Part shown: positions 4,526 through 6,396 of the stretch, piece by piece | How the letters are laid out: the number at the start of each line of letters is the position of its first letter | Numbering within the stretch: position 1 is the first letter of the stretch | Assembly (NCBI GenBank): GCA_021852095.1 | Contig: JAJZOC010000092.1 | Coordinates: 1 to 6,396 of the forward strand | Reading direction: 5' to 3' | DNA: 6,396 nt | Origin: a bacterium | GTDB lineage: Bacteria > Patescibacteriota > Microgenomatia > Levybacterales > UBA12049 | Notes under the pieces: model-generated | What the model saw: the letters and a program-made list of their open reading frames with translations, nothing else | The model's database searches: none | Told to the model about the DNA's origin: nothing | Position numbers and translations under genes: made by a program

Positions 4526-5470
4526 GAAATTTACGATCTAGGTATACAAATGGCAATAAATGCCGATCCTAGAGGTACTGATAAAGTTAAAAAGCTTTTG
4601 GCAAAGACTAAAAAAGAATTTTCGGATCTGCCGTCTACGAAGAAAAAGTTTTTCGACAAGGAAAGTTTTACCAATCCTTACTCCGATTCGCGCATTTTAT
4701 TCGGCAGTCCAAAGACACAAGTTAAAAAATTAATGGCAGGAATTGATGCCGATTGTTCAGAGATTTTACTTGCCGACAGACTTAATCAAAAAGGTAAAAA
4801 GATAGATCTTGTTTTGTCACATCATCCGTCAGGTCATGCTTTAGCCAGTTTGCATGAGGTTATGGATTTACAGGTCGATATGTTTGAGGAAGAAGGAGTT
4901 CCCGTAAATGTTGCCCACGCGCTTTTTAACGAGAGAATGGGTTATGTTAAAAGAAGATTTAGTCCGCTTAATCATTCGCAGGCGGTTGATGCGGCAAGAC
5001 TTTTAAATATTCCTTTGATGGCTCTGCATACGGCTTGGGATAATTTAGGACATGATTTTATGAAAAAATATCTGGCAAAGAAAAAATTTGATACGGTTTC
5101 GGAAGTGTTAGAATACGTTAACGAAATTCCGGAATTTCAGGAATCAACCAAAGGCAAGGCAGGTCCTTTTATTGTTTCGGGTAGTGAAAAAGCCAGGGCG
5201 GGAAAGGTAACTGTCGGCTTTACCGGCGGAACAAGTCCATCAAAAGAGCTTTATCAGGAAATGGCAAAGGCGGGTGTTGGAACAATTGTAGAAATGCACG
5301 TTCCGGAAGACGCAGTTTTAGAACTTAGGAAGTTGCACATCAATGTTATTGACACGGGGCACATGGCGGCGGACTCAATCGGCGCGAATATATTTTTGGA
5401 TGAACTGGAGAGAAAAGGCGTAGAAGTTGTACCGTGTTCCGGGTTGATTAGGATTAAACATGTATCATAA
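4514..5470 (+). CDS. NIF3-family dinuclear-metal-centre protein
   Basis: This 318-residue cytoplasmic protein resembles the NIF3/YbgI family, conserved oligomeric proteins with a two-metal site whose physiological reaction is not settled (some are annotated GTP cyclohydrolase I type 2). Candidate metal ligands appear in the family order: H103-H104 in VLSHHPSGH, H172 and D176 in HTAWD, and H283 with D287 in IDTGHMAADS. The last position is usually Glu in the family, here Asp. Residues 1-75 form a charged N-terminal part that I cannot assign. ATG 4514 is chosen because the longer TTG start at 4478 is the -35 box of the promoter. There is no Shine-Dalgarno, so translation is probably leaderless. 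EF-P follows 15 bases downstream, so the two are likely co-transcribed. The assignment rests on motif order rather than full-length similarity. Confidence 0.72.
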   Translation: MTLQEIYDLGIQMAINADPRGTDKVKKLLAKTKKEFSDLPSTKKKFFDKESFTNPYSDSRILFGSPKTQVKKLMAGIDADCSEILLADRLNQKGKKIDLVLSHHPSGHALASLHEVMDLQVDMFEEEGVPVNVAHALFNERMGYVKRRFSPLNHSQAVDAARLLNIPLMALHTAWDNLGHDFMKKYLAKKKFDTVSEVLEYVNEIPEFQESTKGKAGPFIVSGSEKARAGKVTVGFTGGTSPSKELYQEMAKAGVGTIVEMHVPEDAVLELRKLHINVIDTGHMAADSIGANIFLDELERKGVEVVPCSGLIRIKHVS

Positions 5471-5485
5471 ATTCTTTTTTTTATT

Positions 5486-6041
5486 ATGCTTTCAGTAACA
5501 GAGTTAAGGAATGGTACAGTTTTTGAAGATCATGGGCAGATATATCAAGTACTCTCTTATGAGCATATCAAAATGGGCAGGGGGAGTGCTAATATTAAAG
5601 TTAGGGTTAAGAATGTCAAGACCGGAGCAACCACAGATAAAAGTTTTATTAATGGGGCAAAGGTAAATAATCTCCAGATTGTAAAAAAGGATCTTCAGTT
5701 TCTTTATAAAGAAACTGATTCGGTTTTTTTTTATGGATCCTAATACATTTGAGCAGATTTCTGTTCCCTTAAATATTCTCGATGGGGTAGAGTATTTAAA
5801 AGACGGCAATACTTATTCGTTAAGTTTTTTGCAAGGTACGGTATTGGCTTTAAATCTACCGCCGAAAATGGAATTCAAGATTTCCGAGGCAGGACCTTCT
5901 TTAAGAGGTAATTCCGCTACGAATATCTATAAAGATGCTGTTTTGGAAAATGGTATGAGAATAAGAGTTCCTTTATTTATTAAAACAGGAGACATTGTCA
6001 GGATTGATACCAGAGACGGGACTTACAGCGAAAAGGTTTAA
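5486..6041 (+). CDS. efp: Elongation factor P, reading frame broken at a nine-T run
   Basis: EF-P binds ribosomes stalled on polyproline and promotes peptide-bond formation. The first frame (5486-5743) holds domain I, with the tip loop HIKMGRGSA and the NGAKV motif, then LYKETDSVFF. It then runs off frame to YGS and a stop. The second frame (5733-6041) continues exactly where homology breaks, MDPNTFEQISVP, and carries domains II and III to the family ending VPLFIKTGDIVRIDTRDGTYSEKV. Removing one T from 5724-5732 gives a seamless 184-residue protein of normal length. So there is one extra base: an assembly error, a real mutation, or a site rescued by slippage. ATG 5733 is unlikely to be an independent start, since it lies mid-protein with no ribosome-binding site. 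The tip residue is Arg32 rather than the commoner Lys, and the usual PGKG is MGRG. The start ATG 5486 follows a T-rich 15-base gap after the NIF3-family gene. Confidence 0.9.
5724..5732 (+). repeat. Nine-T homopolymer at the efp frameshift
   Basis: Nine consecutive T bases sit exactly where the efp frame changes; eight would restore it. Runs of this length are prone to replication slippage, RNA polymerase slippage and sequencing error. Confidence 0.85.
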
Positions 6042-6047
6042 ACTTCC

Positions 6048-6396
6048 ATGAATAATCGTATTCTCAAAGTGCTTGCCATTCGTCCTTTCCTTCTTTTGTG
6101 GATAGCAGAACTTTTTTCCCAACTTGCTTTTAACATGATGGGTTTTATCCTTATTGTTGTTGCGTATTCTGTCTCAAAATCCAGTGCCGCAGTATCTGGA
6201 GTAGTACTCTCATTTACTATACCTGCTATTATACTTGGTTTGATTGCGGGAGTATATGTAGACAGGTGGAATAAAAAAAAAGTTCTATTTAGTGTAAATA
6301 TTATAAGAGCGTTACTTCTTGTTCTTCTAGCTTACTTTCATGATAGCCTTGTAGTAATTCTTTTTCTTTCCTTTGCTATATCTACCGCTAAGATCG
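6048..6396 (+). CDS. MFS transporter, N-terminal part (3' end outside window)
   Basis: An open frame from ATG 6048 runs to the right edge, giving 116 residues. The sequence is highly hydrophobic, with membrane helices at about 12-40, 48-70 and two more closely spaced at about 80-97 and 100-113. Between helices 2 and 3 is the signature loop of the major facilitator superfamily: G64-L-I-A-G68, then D72-R73-W-N-K-K-K, followed by NIIRALL. This pattern fits proton-driven drug or siderophore efflux proteins of the EntS-like branch (MFS_3), but the substrate cannot be read from this part. It starts 6 bases after the efp stop. AAAAGG at 6031-6036 is a weak, rather distant Shine-Dalgarno. It is probably the next gene of the NIF3-efp transcript. 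The nine-A run within the loop (about 6273-6281) is in frame here. Confidence 0.85.
   Translation, partial: MNNRILKVLAIRPFLLLWIAELFSQLAFNMMGFILIVVAYSVSKSSAAVSGVVLSFTIPAIILGLIAGVYVDRWNKKKVLFSVNIIRALLLVLLAYFHDSLVVILFLSFAISTAKI

Noticed and set aside
5504..5809. 101-residue open frame on the - strand
   Set aside because: It is antisense to efp, has no ribosome-binding site, and shows no recognisable motif; EF-P homology on the + strand explains the region.
1..6396. CRISPR arrays, insertion sequences, integrase or attachment sites (including at tRNA-Leu)
   Set aside because: No spaced direct repeats, transposase motifs or duplicated tRNA 3' end are visible in the window.

Overview
The window looks like a piece of a bacterial chromosome from an AT-rich genome with short intergenic gaps. 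DnaB, EF-P and tRNA-Leu are all bacterial in type, and every stop codon fits the standard code. The style of the EF-P tip loop (MGRG), the NIF3-type protein and the several near-leaderless starts suggest a Patescibacteria (CPR) lineage, possibly Microgenomates. That placement is recollection-based inference, not proof.

Layout. Bases 1-562 hold the 3' end of the replicative helicase gene dnaB. A 90-residue Pro/Gly/Met-rich protein (594-866) follows and ends at a strong intrinsic terminator (904-942). Next comes a self-contained signalling cassette on the + strand: an OmpR-family response regulator (1036-1707), an overlapping membrane histidine kinase (1700-2707), a membrane-anchored phosphodiester-glycosidase-like protein (2723-3883) and a small protein with a signal peptide (4007-4294), closed by a hairpin (4320-4348). 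A tRNA-Leu(CAA) gene lies on the - strand (4382-4464). Its promoter overlaps that of a divergent NIF3-family gene (4514-5470). The + strand continues with efp, elongation factor P, interrupted by a one-base frameshift at a run of nine T (5486-6041), and the start of an MFS transporter (6048 to the window edge).

The main observation is a 21-bp operator-like block present twice. At 994-1014 and at 3924-3944 there is CCTTCAT, four variable bases, then TCTTCATCTT. Each block carries CTTCAT direct repeats exactly 11 bp apart, the usual spacing for OmpR/PhoB-type half-sites. Each lies just upstream of a good -10 box that lacks a -35 box. One copy precedes the response-regulator operon and the other precedes the small secreted-protein gene. 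The simplest model is that the regulator activates its own operon and the secreted protein, making a four-gene envelope-signalling unit.

Two translation modes are visible. The two small unknown genes carry an identical extended Shine-Dalgarno (AGGGGGTGA). The response-regulator and NIF3 genes start within a few bases of the predicted transcription start and have no Shine-Dalgarno.
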